Under the pieces are notes generated by a model, which made no database searches, was not told where the DNA came from, and saw nothing but the letters and a program-made list of their open reading frames with translations. A DNA stretch of 64,000 bases from REEB506 sp040381035 (GTDB taxonomy: Bacteria > Pseudomonadota > Alphaproteobacteria > Caulobacterales > Aquidulcibacteraceae), in NCBI GenBank assembly GCA_040381035.1, contig JBEIHY010000011.1, positions 1-64,000 on the forward strand, in the 5' to 3' direction. Made by a program: the position numbers and the translations under genes. Shown piece after piece: positions 41,093-48,747 of this stretch (position 1 is the stretch's first letter; each line of letters begins with the position of its first letter).

Positions 41093-42898
41093 ATGCGCCA
41101 GGAATTCTGCGCCGCCATGCCGCCTGCCAAAGACGCCGCGTCGGCCGCCACGACGCATGTGCAGTTCAACGACCCGCTGGCCAGCCCGTCGCCACGGCCC
41201 AACACCCCGGAAGGATTTGCCGCCCTCGCCGTGTTCGCCGCCGATTGGTCCAGCGATCAGGTGACGCTGGCGAAACCGGCCAATGATTTTCTGCCCGACC
41301 CCGCGCCGCTGACCGCGACCGCCGCGCCAACCCAATCATCCCTCGACGCCAAAAGTCATGATCGCAGCGAAGGCCCCGGCTGGTTTGGCTGCGCCGCCGC
41401 CGCCGTATGGGCCGGCATCGCAAGCGGCGCGCCCTTGGCCTATTGGGGCGGCGAAGCGCTCGCCGCCCAACATCCCGCCTTGCTCGCTGCGCTCGCCGCC
41501 GTTGTCGTGTTTCCCTCAATGCTGATCCTGATGGGATCGTCCGCCGCGCGCGACGCCGCCCGCGCCCGGGCAGAATCCCGTCGCATGGCCGCCATCGCAG
41601 GCAGCGCCTTTGGCCACAGCGACGCCCCGATCACCGCGGTGGAAAAATTCAGCGCCGCCGTGCGCACCGAAATCGGTGCGCTCGAAACCGTCGTTGAGCG
41701 CGCCATGACCCGCCTGAACGCGCTGGAGCAAGCCACCGTCCGCTCCCGCCAGGAGTTCGGCCGCGCCGTCGCCGACGCCGAGCAGGGCGCCCAAGCCCTG
41801 ACAGCCAATTTCGACCGCGAGATCGGCGCCTTCGAGCAACTCAATTTCGACCTACGCACCCAGACCGAAAACATGGGCCAATCGGTCAGCCGTCAGGTTC
41901 GCCTGATGCGCGAAGCGTCACGGCTGGTCAGCCAGGAAGTGCAAAACGTCGACGAAGTGTTGGCCCAACGTCTCGGCGACTTTACCGCTGTCAGCGCCGT
42001 CCTTGGCGAGCGGGCCGCCGAAATCGGCGCCGCCGTCGACAACGCCAATACCGGCGCGCAAATGCTCAGCGCCTCGATGGGTCAATCCTTGGAAGTGCTG
42101 CACGGCGTGGCGCAAGTGAACGATCGCGCCCGCCGCCAGGTCAATGAAGCGGCCGAAATCGCCGCCGACGCCGCCATGGGCATGCGCGAAACATCGCTCG
42201 CCGCGAACCAGGCCGCCCAAGCCGTGCGCGACGCCGCCGCCCAGGCCGTCGACGACGCTAGCCGCGCCGCCGCCGCGATCCGCGCCGAAGCGCTGTCAAT
42301 GACAGAACAGGCGCAAGCCACGCTCGGCCATTTGGAGGCCGCCGCCCTGGCCGCCCGCGACGCCAGCGCCCAGGCCGAAGCCGCCGCCGAGCGTCAGTCC
42401 GCCAATATCCAGAGGCGCTTGGCGAGCATGAGCGAAACGGTCCGCGTTGCCCAGCTCCGCCCGGCCGCGCCCCCCGCCGCTGAGCCGATGCGCGCCGCCG
42501 CCAGCGGCCGCGCGGCCCCTTCCCAAAGCTGGAGCCGCCCGGCGCCCGCCCCGGCCAATGACTATCCCGCCACTGCGCCCGCGCGCCGCCGCGCCGCGAT
42601 TGATCTTGTCGCCGCAGCCGGTTTGAGCAGCGCCGATGTCATCCGCGACATCGATTTGGATCGCATCCTGGCCCGCGCCCGCTTCGGTGAAGCCGCCCGC
42701 CGACGCGCCGTGCGCGAACTGGCGCCGTCCGCCATCGAGCGCATGGCCGTGCATCTGGCGCGCGACGAAGAAGCCCGCTTCCAGGCGCAAAGCCTGCGCC
42801 GGGATGCTGCGCCCAATCTCGACACCCGCCCGGTGCGCGACAGTCTTGCCGGCGACGAACTGGCCGCCTGGCTGCTGCTCGACGCCAGCCTCGGCTGA
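41093..42898 (+). CDS. TipN-like membrane coiled-coil protein, paralogue B
   Basis: A 601-residue protein. Start MRQEFCAAM with AGGAGT upstream. About 75 variable N-terminal residues precede two membrane helices (WFGCAAAAVWAGIASGAPLAYWG and PALLAALAAVVVFPSMLILMGSSAARDAARARAESRRMAAIAG). Next are a coiled coil of ~260 residues (KFSAAVRTEIGALETVVERAMTRLNALEQATVRSRQEF...), a linker, and the C-terminal domain IDLVAAAGLSSADVIRDIDLDRILARARFGEAARRRAVRELAPSAIERMAVHLARDEEARFQA. The C-terminal ARRRAVRE motif is shared with paralogue A. It probably forms a homo- or hetero-oligomer with A. Confidence 0.7.
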   Translation: MRQEFCAAMPPAKDAASAATTHVQFNDPLASPSPRPNTPEGFAALAVFAADWSSDQVTLAKPANDFLPDPAPLTATAAPTQSSLDAKSHDRSEGPGWFGCAAAAVWAGIASGAPLAYWGGEALAAQHPALLAALAAVVVFPSMLILMGSSAARDAARARAESRRMAAIAGSAFGHSDAPITAVEKFSAAVRTEIGALETVVERAMTRLNALEQATVRSRQEFGRAVADAEQGAQALTANFDREIGAFEQLNFDLRTQTENMGQSVSRQVRLMREASRLVSQEVQNVDEVLAQRLGDFTAVSAVLGERAAEIGAAVDNANTGAQMLSASMGQSLEVLHGVAQVNDRARRQVNEAAEIAADAAMGMRETSLAANQAAQAVRDAAAQAVDDASRAAAAIRAEALSMTEQAQATLGHLEAAALAARDASAQAEAAAERQSANIQRRLASMSETVRVAQLRPAAPPAAEPMRAAASGRAAPSQSWSRPAPAPANDYPATAPARRRAAIDLVAAAGLSSADVIRDIDLDRILARARFGEAARRRAVRELAPSAIERMAVHLARDEEARFQAQSLRRDAAPNLDTRPVRDSLAGDELAAWLLLDASLG

Positions 42899-43320
42899 AA
42901 TCAACGCCGCCCCTGAAGCCAACGCCGTCGCGCAAATTGCGTGGCGGCGTTCTCGCATCACGGATCGCCCTGCGGACGATCAGCATCCCGACATCCTGAG
43001 GCGCAAAGAGATTGGCGACATGACCGCCGCTCTGGCCAACCAGCTTGCGCAGCGGTGCAGCCTTTCGGTCATGCCCAAGGCCGCCGCCTCGTCCCCGACG
43101 TCTTCCGGATCGATCTGCTGCAGGCGCTACTGCTGCGCTTCATGCGGCTGTGGCCGGCCAGCGCCCCGCCGCCGGCGCGCGCAGCTCTGGCAAGGCCTGC
43201 CTTCCGCCGCCGCCCATGCAGCGGCCGACCCTCGCGCGGCCCCGCGCTGCATCCTGGCGCGCATTCACCGCCAGCAAATATGGCGGGGCGGCGCAGGCGC
43301 GCGCACCGCCTTGATCGCTT
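42899..43320. other. 422-bp interval without a confident gene
   Basis: Nothing convincing. A plus-strand frame starting ATG at 43020 has a plausible leader and a Cys cluster (SICCRRYCCASCGCG), but it continues far into the antisense of the lipoprotein gene and its composition looks like random GC-rich frame. It may be a remnant or the leader of an unseen RNA. Confidence 0.35.
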
Positions 43321-44001
43321 CTAACGCGGCAAAGGCTGATTTTGCGCGGGCACTGCAGCGGCAGCGGCCGCCGCTGGTGCTGGCGCATTGGCCGGCAGCG
43401 TCGAAGCCTGCGCCGCTGTCCAATCGGCAATCTCCACCGCGCCGCGCTGGCCGGCGCGGGCCAAAGCCGCCGCCGCCTGCGGCGCCGTGCGCTGGCCGAC
43501 CGGCTCGGCAATGTAGACACGGGTGGAGGCGAGGATCCGGCGCGAGCGGCTTTCCATCAGATTGATGTCCGCGCCAAAGCGGGCATTGAGACCTGCGGCG
43601 TCTTCGACAATCTGAAAATCCTCAACCGACCAGCGCACTTCGGCATCAACCCGCGCGCCATCCCCGGCGCGCACCACCGCCGCGACCTGTCCTTGCCGGT
43701 CCAGCGTTTCCATCAGCAGGCCCTGCAGCGCATCGGGCGCGCGCGCCGGCCATACGCCGCGCTCCATAAAGCCGATGGCGCCGTCCTTAATCCAGACGAT
43801 CTCGGCGCCGGAGAGCGCCGCCGCCATCACTGGAGGGGCAACCGACACCACCCGCGCCGCTTGCGGACGCATCACTGCCCCCGTCTCCACCGCCGCGCGC
43901 AGTGGATAGATCCGTGCCGCCGGCGGCGGCTCCGGCAGCACCGAACAACCGGCCGCCAAAGTCGCTGCGCCGGCCAGCGCGATCGTCCGCATCCGGATCA
44001 T
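43321..44001 (-). CDS. MCE-transporter auxiliary lipoprotein (PqiC/LinM-like)
   Basis: A 226-residue lipoprotein (lipobox AAGC, Cys19) of the ABC-type transport auxiliary family. Recognisable pieces: RIYPLRAAV, ARVVSVAPPVMAAALSGAEIVWIKDGAIGFMERGVWPARAPDALQGLLMETLDRQG, then VDAEVRWSVEDFQIVED. Such lipoproteins work at the outer-membrane side of lipid transport by MCE systems. The last 30 residues are Ala/Pro repeats. ATGA overlap with the MCE gene. Last gene in the four-gene operon. Confidence 0.85.
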   Translation of the reverse strand: MIRMRTIALAGAATLAAGCSVLPEPPPAARIYPLRAAVETGAVMRPQAARVVSVAPPVMAAALSGAEIVWIKDGAIGFMERGVWPARAPDALQGLLMETLDRQGQVAAVVRAGDGARVDAEVRWSVEDFQIVEDAAGLNARFGADINLMESRSRRILASTRVYIAEPVGQRTAPQAAAALARAGQRGAVEIADWTAAQASTLPANAPAPAAAAAAAVPAQNQPLPR

Positions 44002-44942
44002 TGCTTCACCTTCACCGTCGGCCGTTCGGCGCCGACCACAAACTGATTGGGATTGCGCTCGATGTTGACCGCGAGATTTTCCAACGTAATCGACAGCTGG
44101 CGCAAGTCCTGCGCGGCGAGCGCCACATCGGGCAGGCTCTGTTCGGCCAGGATCGCAGCGGCTTCTTCGCTGCGCTCCAGTGTAGATTTGCCGACCGCCG
44201 CCACTGCGCGATAGGCGTCCAGCGCCTCGCCGGCTTTGGCAATCATGCCACTGGAGCTGATGCGCGTGTCCTCGCTCAGCTTCTCGATCGAGGCGGCCGT
44301 GCGGGTGAAGCCGCGGCTCGCTTCGGCCAGAGCCACCAAGTTCGCGTTGGCGTTCTTGGCCATGCTGCGCTGCTGTTCGATCTGGCCGGTGATGGATTTG
44401 AGGTCTGCGATGATGCCGTTTACGCGGTTGACATTCGCGTCCGACAAGACCGCCTGCACGCGCATCAAAGCGCGGCTGGTCTGTTCGGCGATATCGCCGG
44501 ACGCGCCGAGAATTTTATCGATCTCGCTGGCTTCGCCGCGAATGCGCGGCGGCGGCTGACCAAGCGCGTGGCGCAATGGCGCATCGCCTTTGGCGGCGCC
44601 GACGATCTGGATCAGATTGACGCCGGTGAGCCCGATCGGCTCCAACTGGCCAACGCTATGGGCCACCACAGGGGTGGCGGCGTCGACGCGCACCTGGGCC
44701 AGCACCTTGGCGCTGTTTTGGGGGTCGATGCGCAGGTCCGTGACCTCGCCAACCTTGATGCCCTGGAACCGCACCTCTCCCCCACGCGCCAAACCGCGCA
44801 CGGGGCCGTCGAACACGATGACATAGTGCGCATAGGCGCGGTTGAATTCCGACCCGGTCAGAAACAGGGCAAACACCATGGCCAGCACAGCGCCGAGCAC
44901 GGTCGCTGCGCCGATCAGCATATAATTGGCCTTCGTTTCCAT
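43998..44942 (-). CDS. MCE-domain protein (MlaD/LinN-like)
   Basis: A 314-residue protein: N-terminal anchor helix (YMLIGAATVLGAVLAMVFALFLTG), then one MCE domain (YVIVFDGPVRGLARGGEVRFQGIKVGEVTDLRIDP...VLAQVRVDAATPVV, PIGLTGVNLIQIVGA), then ~170 residues of helix and coiled coil. It would form the hexameric periplasmic ring carrying phospholipids or hydrophobic compounds between the membranes. Sits between the ATPase gene (3-bp gap) and the auxiliary lipoprotein gene. Confidence 0.93.
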   Translation of the reverse strand: METKANYMLIGAATVLGAVLAMVFALFLTGSEFNRAYAHYVIVFDGPVRGLARGGEVRFQGIKVGEVTDLRIDPQNSAKVLAQVRVDAATPVVAHSVGQLEPIGLTGVNLIQIVGAAKGDAPLRHALGQPPPRIRGEASEIDKILGASGDIAEQTSRALMRVQAVLSDANVNRVNGIIADLKSITGQIEQQRSMAKNANANLVALAEASRGFTRTAASIEKLSEDTRISSSGMIAKAGEALDAYRAVAAVGKSTLERSEEAAAILAEQSLPDVALAAQDLRQLSITLENLAVNIERNPNQFVVGAERPTVKVKQ

Positions 44943-44945
44943 GGC

Positions 44946-45707
44946 CTATCCCCTCATTGCCGCCCGGCCGCGCGGGCCAGAGAAGTAATCCTTGATCCAG
45001 CCGACAGCGCCGCTGCGGACCTCGTCCAAGGTTCCGATCGCGGCCACCTTGCCGCCATAAAGCACGCACACCCGGTCGCAGATCGCGGCCAGTGTATCGA
45101 GATCATGCGTCACCAGAAAGACACTTAAGCCCATCGTATCCGTCAGTGTTCGGATCAAAGCGTCGAACCTGCCGGCGGTGACCGGATCAAGCCCGGCGGT
45201 CGGCTCATCAAGGAACAGTAGCTCCGGATCGAGCGCCAGGGCGCGGGCCAAGGCGGCGCGCTTGCGCATCCCCCCCGACAATTTCGAGGGCAGCTTGTGT
45301 AGGCTTTCCGGCTCAAGCCCAGCCATCAGCACCTTGAGCCGGGCGAGTTCGGCAATCAAAGCGTGATCGAGATCGGTGTGCTCATTCAGGGGCACTTCGA
45401 CATTTTCCTCAATCGTCAAGGTGCTGAACAAAGCGCCGTCCTGGAACATCACACCCCAGCGCTTTCCAATCAGCTTGTGGCTCTGTCGATCAAGCTTGAG
45501 CACATCTTGGCCGAACACTTCGATTGCGCCCTCATCGGGCCGATCAAGGCCAACGATCTGACGTAGCAATACGGATTTTCCGCATCCGGACGGTCCAACG
45601 ACGCCAAGGATTTCGCCGCGCCGCATATCGAGGTCGAGACCGTCTTGAACGGTCTGGGCGCCAAATCGGGTGACAAGACCGCGCACGGAGATGACATTCT
45701 CGCTCAC
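44946..45707 (-). CDS. MCE-transporter ATPase (MlaF/LinL-like)
   Basis: A 253-residue ATPase. Start is GTG (SENVISVRGL), in GTGA overlap with the permease stop; a longer reading would overlap the permease gene extensively. Walker A VGPSGCGKSV, Q-loop VMFQDGALFSTLTIEENVEVPL (the MlaF type), signature LSGGMRKRAALARALALDP, Walker B LLFLDEPTAGLDPV, switch FLVTHDLDTLAAI. It powers the MlaE-type permease. Confidence 0.94.
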   Translation of the reverse strand: MSENVISVRGLVTRFGAQTVQDGLDLDMRRGEILGVVGPSGCGKSVLLRQIVGLDRPDEGAIEVFGQDVLKLDRQSHKLIGKRWGVMFQDGALFSTLTIEENVEVPLNEHTDLDHALIAELARLKVLMAGLEPESLHKLPSKLSGGMRKRAALARALALDPELLFLDEPTAGLDPVTAGRFDALIRTLTDTMGLSVFLVTHDLDTLAAICDRVCVLYGGKVAAIGTLDEVRSGAVGWIKDYFSGPRGRAAMRG

Positions 45708-46813
45708 CAATCCATCTCCAGAAACCACAGCGCAAACATTGCATCGAGCACGATGAGCAGGAAGATCGCCTGCACCACCGAGGCCGTCGTGCGCCGCCCG
45801 AGGGAGGCGACATCGTTCTCCACCATCAAGCCCTGGCGGCAAGCGATCAACGCCAGCACAAAGCCAAACAGCGGCGCCTTCACAATGCCAACCCAGAAGT
45901 GCTGGGCGCCGACATTCTCCTGAATGCGCGAAATGAACAAAACCGGCGAGACGCCCAGCGCCGCCCAGCACACGGTAAGCCCGCCGATCAATCCCGTGAC
46001 CATCGCCAGCAAGGTGAGCAGCGGCGTCATCAGCGTCATCGCAATCACCCGCGGCGCGACGAGCCGCTCCATCACGTCAAGGCCAAGTACGCGCATCGCA
46101 TCGATCTCTTGACGCATCCGCATGGCGCCGATCTCGGCCGTAAAGGCGCTGTTGGTGCGGCCCGCCAGCAGCACGGCGGTGATCACTACGGCGAATTCGC
46201 GCAACATCGAAAAGCCGACCAGCTCGACAGTGAACACCGCCACGCCAAACTCAGCAAACACGGTAGCGCCCAAATAGGCCACGACCAGACCGATAAAGAA
46301 ACTCAGCGTGCAGATGATCGGCAGCGCATTCAAGCCAGCGGTCTCCATCACCGCCACCACCGACGTCATCCGCAGCCGCTTGGGCTGGGCCACGATCCGC
46401 GCCAGGGTCACGATCGTTTCACCCAGGAAAGACAGGATCTGGCCGGCGTCGTTGGTAAAGTGGTCCATGCTGCGCCCGATCCGCTCCAGCACGGCCCGCC
46501 AACTCGGCGGCGGGGCCGGTTTGCCCGGACACGGACGTTGCACACGGCGAACCGTCGCGATCAGTCGGGCGAGGTTGTCATGGCCGCCGGTGAGCGGCAG
46601 CGGCGCCCCGCCCGCCCGCATGGCCTTGTCAATCACGAAGGCGCCCGCCACATCCACCCGGCCAAGGGCGCTGACATCGAGCGTAAAGTCGCGCGAGACT
46701 TGCGCCGCCAAAGCGTCGACCTGCTCGGTGACGCCGGCCAGCGTCGCCAACGTCCAGTCGCCGGTCAGCGCGATGCGCCGGCTCTGGCGGTCAATGGTAA
46801 AAGCGGCTTTCAT
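45704..46813 (-). CDS. MCE-transporter permease with N-terminal STAS domain (MlaE/LinK-like)
   Basis: A 369-residue permease. The N-terminal ~95 residues look like a STAS domain (IALTGDWTLATLAGVTEQVDAL, FTLDVSALGRVDVAGAFVIDKAM), so MlaB- and MlaE-type functions are fused. The MlaE domain follows with about five helices: MTSVVAVMETAGLNALPIICTLSFFIGLVVAYLGATVFAEFG, LLAGRTNSAFTAEIGAMRMRQEIDAMRVLGLDVMERLVAPRVIA. The start MKAAFTIDR is preferred; an ATG ten codons earlier is possible. Heads the operon permease-ATPase-MCE-lipoprotein, divergent from the DUF4344 gene. Confidence 0.93.
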   Translation of the reverse strand: MKAAFTIDRQSRRIALTGDWTLATLAGVTEQVDALAAQVSRDFTLDVSALGRVDVAGAFVIDKAMRAGGAPLPLTGGHDNLARLIATVRRVQRPCPGKPAPPPSWRAVLERIGRSMDHFTNDAGQILSFLGETIVTLARIVAQPKRLRMTSVVAVMETAGLNALPIICTLSFFIGLVVAYLGATVFAEFGVAVFTVELVGFSMLREFAVVITAVLLAGRTNSAFTAEIGAMRMRQEIDAMRVLGLDVMERLVAPRVIAMTLMTPLLTLLAMVTGLIGGLTVCWAALGVSPVLFISRIQENVGAQHFWVGIVKAPLFGFVLALIACRQGLMVENDVASLGRRTTASVVQAIFLLIVLDAMFALWFLEMDW

Positions 46814-46968
46814 GAATTTGGGCGTGCGGTCTTGGGTTCTCAAACGGCGGTGCCATTCTGGCGTGGTAAATTAAGCCCGAAGAGCGAAAGGATTGCAAAG
46901 ATTTGCCCATTTCAGGCGCAGCTTTTCACGATGGTTGCGGGCGGCCGCTTTCCAGGCCACAAGAGCGG

Positions 46969-47772
46969 ATGCGCATTCGGCTTGCCCTCGCCGCCCTGCT
47001 CGGCGGCCTTGCCGCCTCATGTGGTCCGGTTGTCGACGCCGCCCCAGCAGCCCAGCCACAGGCCATCGCGGCCGTCTCTGGCGATGATTATATCGCCGGG
47101 AACTTGTTGTTTACCGCCTTCCACGAGGCAGGCCATTTGCTCATCAGCGGGTTTGATTTGCCCGTGCGCGGGCGCGAAGAAGACGCCGTCGACAATCTCG
47201 CCACGCTGTTGCTGCTGCCGGAAGAGAAGGACAAAGACGGCGAGAAGCTGATCCTGGCCGCCGCGCAAGGCTGGTTCGACAGCGCCGCAGAAGGCGCCGA
47301 CGCGGAGCCGGCCTGGTGGGATGAGCACGGCATCGACCAGCAACGCGGATTTCAGATCCTGTGTCTGTTGGCGGGCGCCGACGCGGCGGCTTTCAGCCCC
47401 GCCGCCCGCGCCGCCGGAATGCCGCCGGAACGGATCGAAGGCTGCGCCGGCGAATATGACGCGGTGTCGGCCAGCTGGGACAATGTGCTCGCCCCGCATG
47501 TGCTGAACGACGGCGAAGCCGTCACGGCAAAGATCGCGGTGCGCTATGATCCAGCCCCGAAAGCCCTGGAAGACGCCGCCGCCGTTCTGCGTCAGAGCGA
47601 AATCCTGGAAGGCCTCGCCGACACGCTGCAAGCCGGATTCCGATTGAAAAGCGCTGTGACGCTGAAGGGCAGCGCGTGCGGCGAACCCAATGCCTTTTGG
47701 GACAGCGAACGGCGCGAACTGGTGATGTGCTACGAACTTGCCGACTGGTATCTGCAGCGCGCCCCGGGGTGA
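46969..47772 (+). CDS. DUF4344 putative metallopeptidase lipoprotein
   Basis: A 267-residue lipoprotein: start MRIRLALAALLGG with lipobox AASC (Cys18). A zinc-type motif FHEAGH (His52, Glu53, His56) is followed by LPVRGREEDAVDNLATLLLLP, where the Glu/Asp pair is the characteristic third-ligand region of this family. WFDSAAEGADAEPAWWDEHGIDQQRGFQILCLLAGAD and VMCYELADWY complete the pattern. Proposed as a periplasmic protease by motif; no substrate known. Divergent from the MCE operon with a 155-bp gap. Confidence 0.85.
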   Translation: MRIRLALAALLGGLAASCGPVVDAAPAAQPQAIAAVSGDDYIAGNLLFTAFHEAGHLLISGFDLPVRGREEDAVDNLATLLLLPEEKDKDGEKLILAAAQGWFDSAAEGADAEPAWWDEHGIDQQRGFQILCLLAGADAAAFSPAARAAGMPPERIEGCAGEYDAVSASWDNVLAPHVLNDGEAVTAKIAVRYDPAPKALEDAAAVLRQSEILEGLADTLQAGFRLKSAVTLKGSACGEPNAFWDSERRELVMCYELADWYLQRAPG

Positions 47773-47810
47773 CGCCAGCGTTACGCGCTTGACCGGGCAA
47801 GGATTTTCTC

Positions 47811-47827
47811 ATATCGTTTTGCGATAT
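47811..47827. promoter_or_regulatory. palindromic operator candidate before ABC/M1 operon
   Basis: Inverted repeat ATATCG-TTTTG-CGATAT, 26 bp before the ATPase start, in an otherwise GC-rich leader. Symmetry and position fit a repressor site (PadR-like sites are often AT-rich palindromes), but no regulator gene is next to it. Regulator unidentified. Confidence 0.45.
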
Positions 47828-47853
47828 ATCCTCGACTGCGGAATGAGACGGGC

Positions 47854-48732
47854 ATGCTTTCCATTACTGACCTGACCCATATCTATGGCAATGGCGTGCG
47901 GGCGCTGGACGGCGTCAATCTGACCATCCCGCCCGGCATGTTCGGCCTGCTCGGCCCCAATGGCGCTGGCAAGTCGACGCTCATGCGCACGATTGCCACG
48001 CTGCAATCACCGACCAGCGGCAGCGTGGTGTTCAACGACATGGATGTGATCGCCGCGCCCGACAGATTGCGCCAAACGCTCGGCTATCTGCCGCAGGATT
48101 TCGGCGTCTATCCGCGCGTCAGCGCACGCGCCATGCTTAATCATATGGCCGTGCTGAAAGGCTTTGGCGCCGGCAAAGAGCGCAAGGACATCGTCGACGG
48201 CCTGCTCAATCAGGTCAATCTGTGGGACGTGCGCAACAAGGCGATTGCTGGCTTCTCCGGCGGGATGCGCCAACGCTTCGGCATCGCCCAAGCGCTGATC
48301 GGCAATCCGCAATTGATCATTGTCGATGAGCCCACCGCCGGCCTTGATCCGGAAGAACGCAACCGCTTCCTCAATCTGCTGGCCGCGATCGGCGATACGG
48401 TGGTGGTGATCTTGTCGACCCATATCGTGGAAGACGTGGCCGATCTGTGCCCGCGCATGGCGATCCTGGCTGGCGGCAAGATCGTGGCGCAGGGCGCGCC
48501 GTCGCAACTCACGGGCGCGCTGGCTGGCCGGGTCTGGAAACGCACCATTGCGCGCGCAGCCCTGGACGACTATCGCGCCCGCTTCCAGGTGATCTCGACC
48601 CGCTTGTTTGCCGGCCAGACTGTGATTCACGTCCTCGCCGACAGCCAACCGGAGGCCGGTTTCGAGGCCATCCATGGCGGCCTGGAAGATGTCTATTTCA
48701 GCACGCTGGCCGCCGCCCGCACCGCCGCCTGA
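47854..48732 (+). CDS. ABC-2 transporter ATPase (CcmA-like)
   Basis: A 292-residue ATPase. Walker A GPNGAGKST, Q-loop GYLPQDFGVYPRV, signature FSGGMRQRFGIAQAL, Walker B LIIVDEPTAGLDPEE, switch ILSTHIVEDV. The YLPQDFGVYPR form and the C-terminal ~80 residues are typical of ATPases partnered with an ABC permease fused to an M1 peptidase. The next gene, 15 bp later, is exactly such a fusion. Export is more likely than import. Confidence 0.92.
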   Translation: MLSITDLTHIYGNGVRALDGVNLTIPPGMFGLLGPNGAGKSTLMRTIATLQSPTSGSVVFNDMDVIAAPDRLRQTLGYLPQDFGVYPRVSARAMLNHMAVLKGFGAGKERKDIVDGLLNQVNLWDVRNKAIAGFSGGMRQRFGIAQALIGNPQLIIVDEPTAGLDPEERNRFLNLLAAIGDTVVVILSTHIVEDVADLCPRMAILAGGKIVAQGAPSQLTGALAGRVWKRTIARAALDDYRARFQVISTRLFAGQTVIHVLADSQPEAGFEAIHGGLEDVYFSTLAAARTAA

Positions 48733-48747
48733 TCCAGGACCGCCCCG

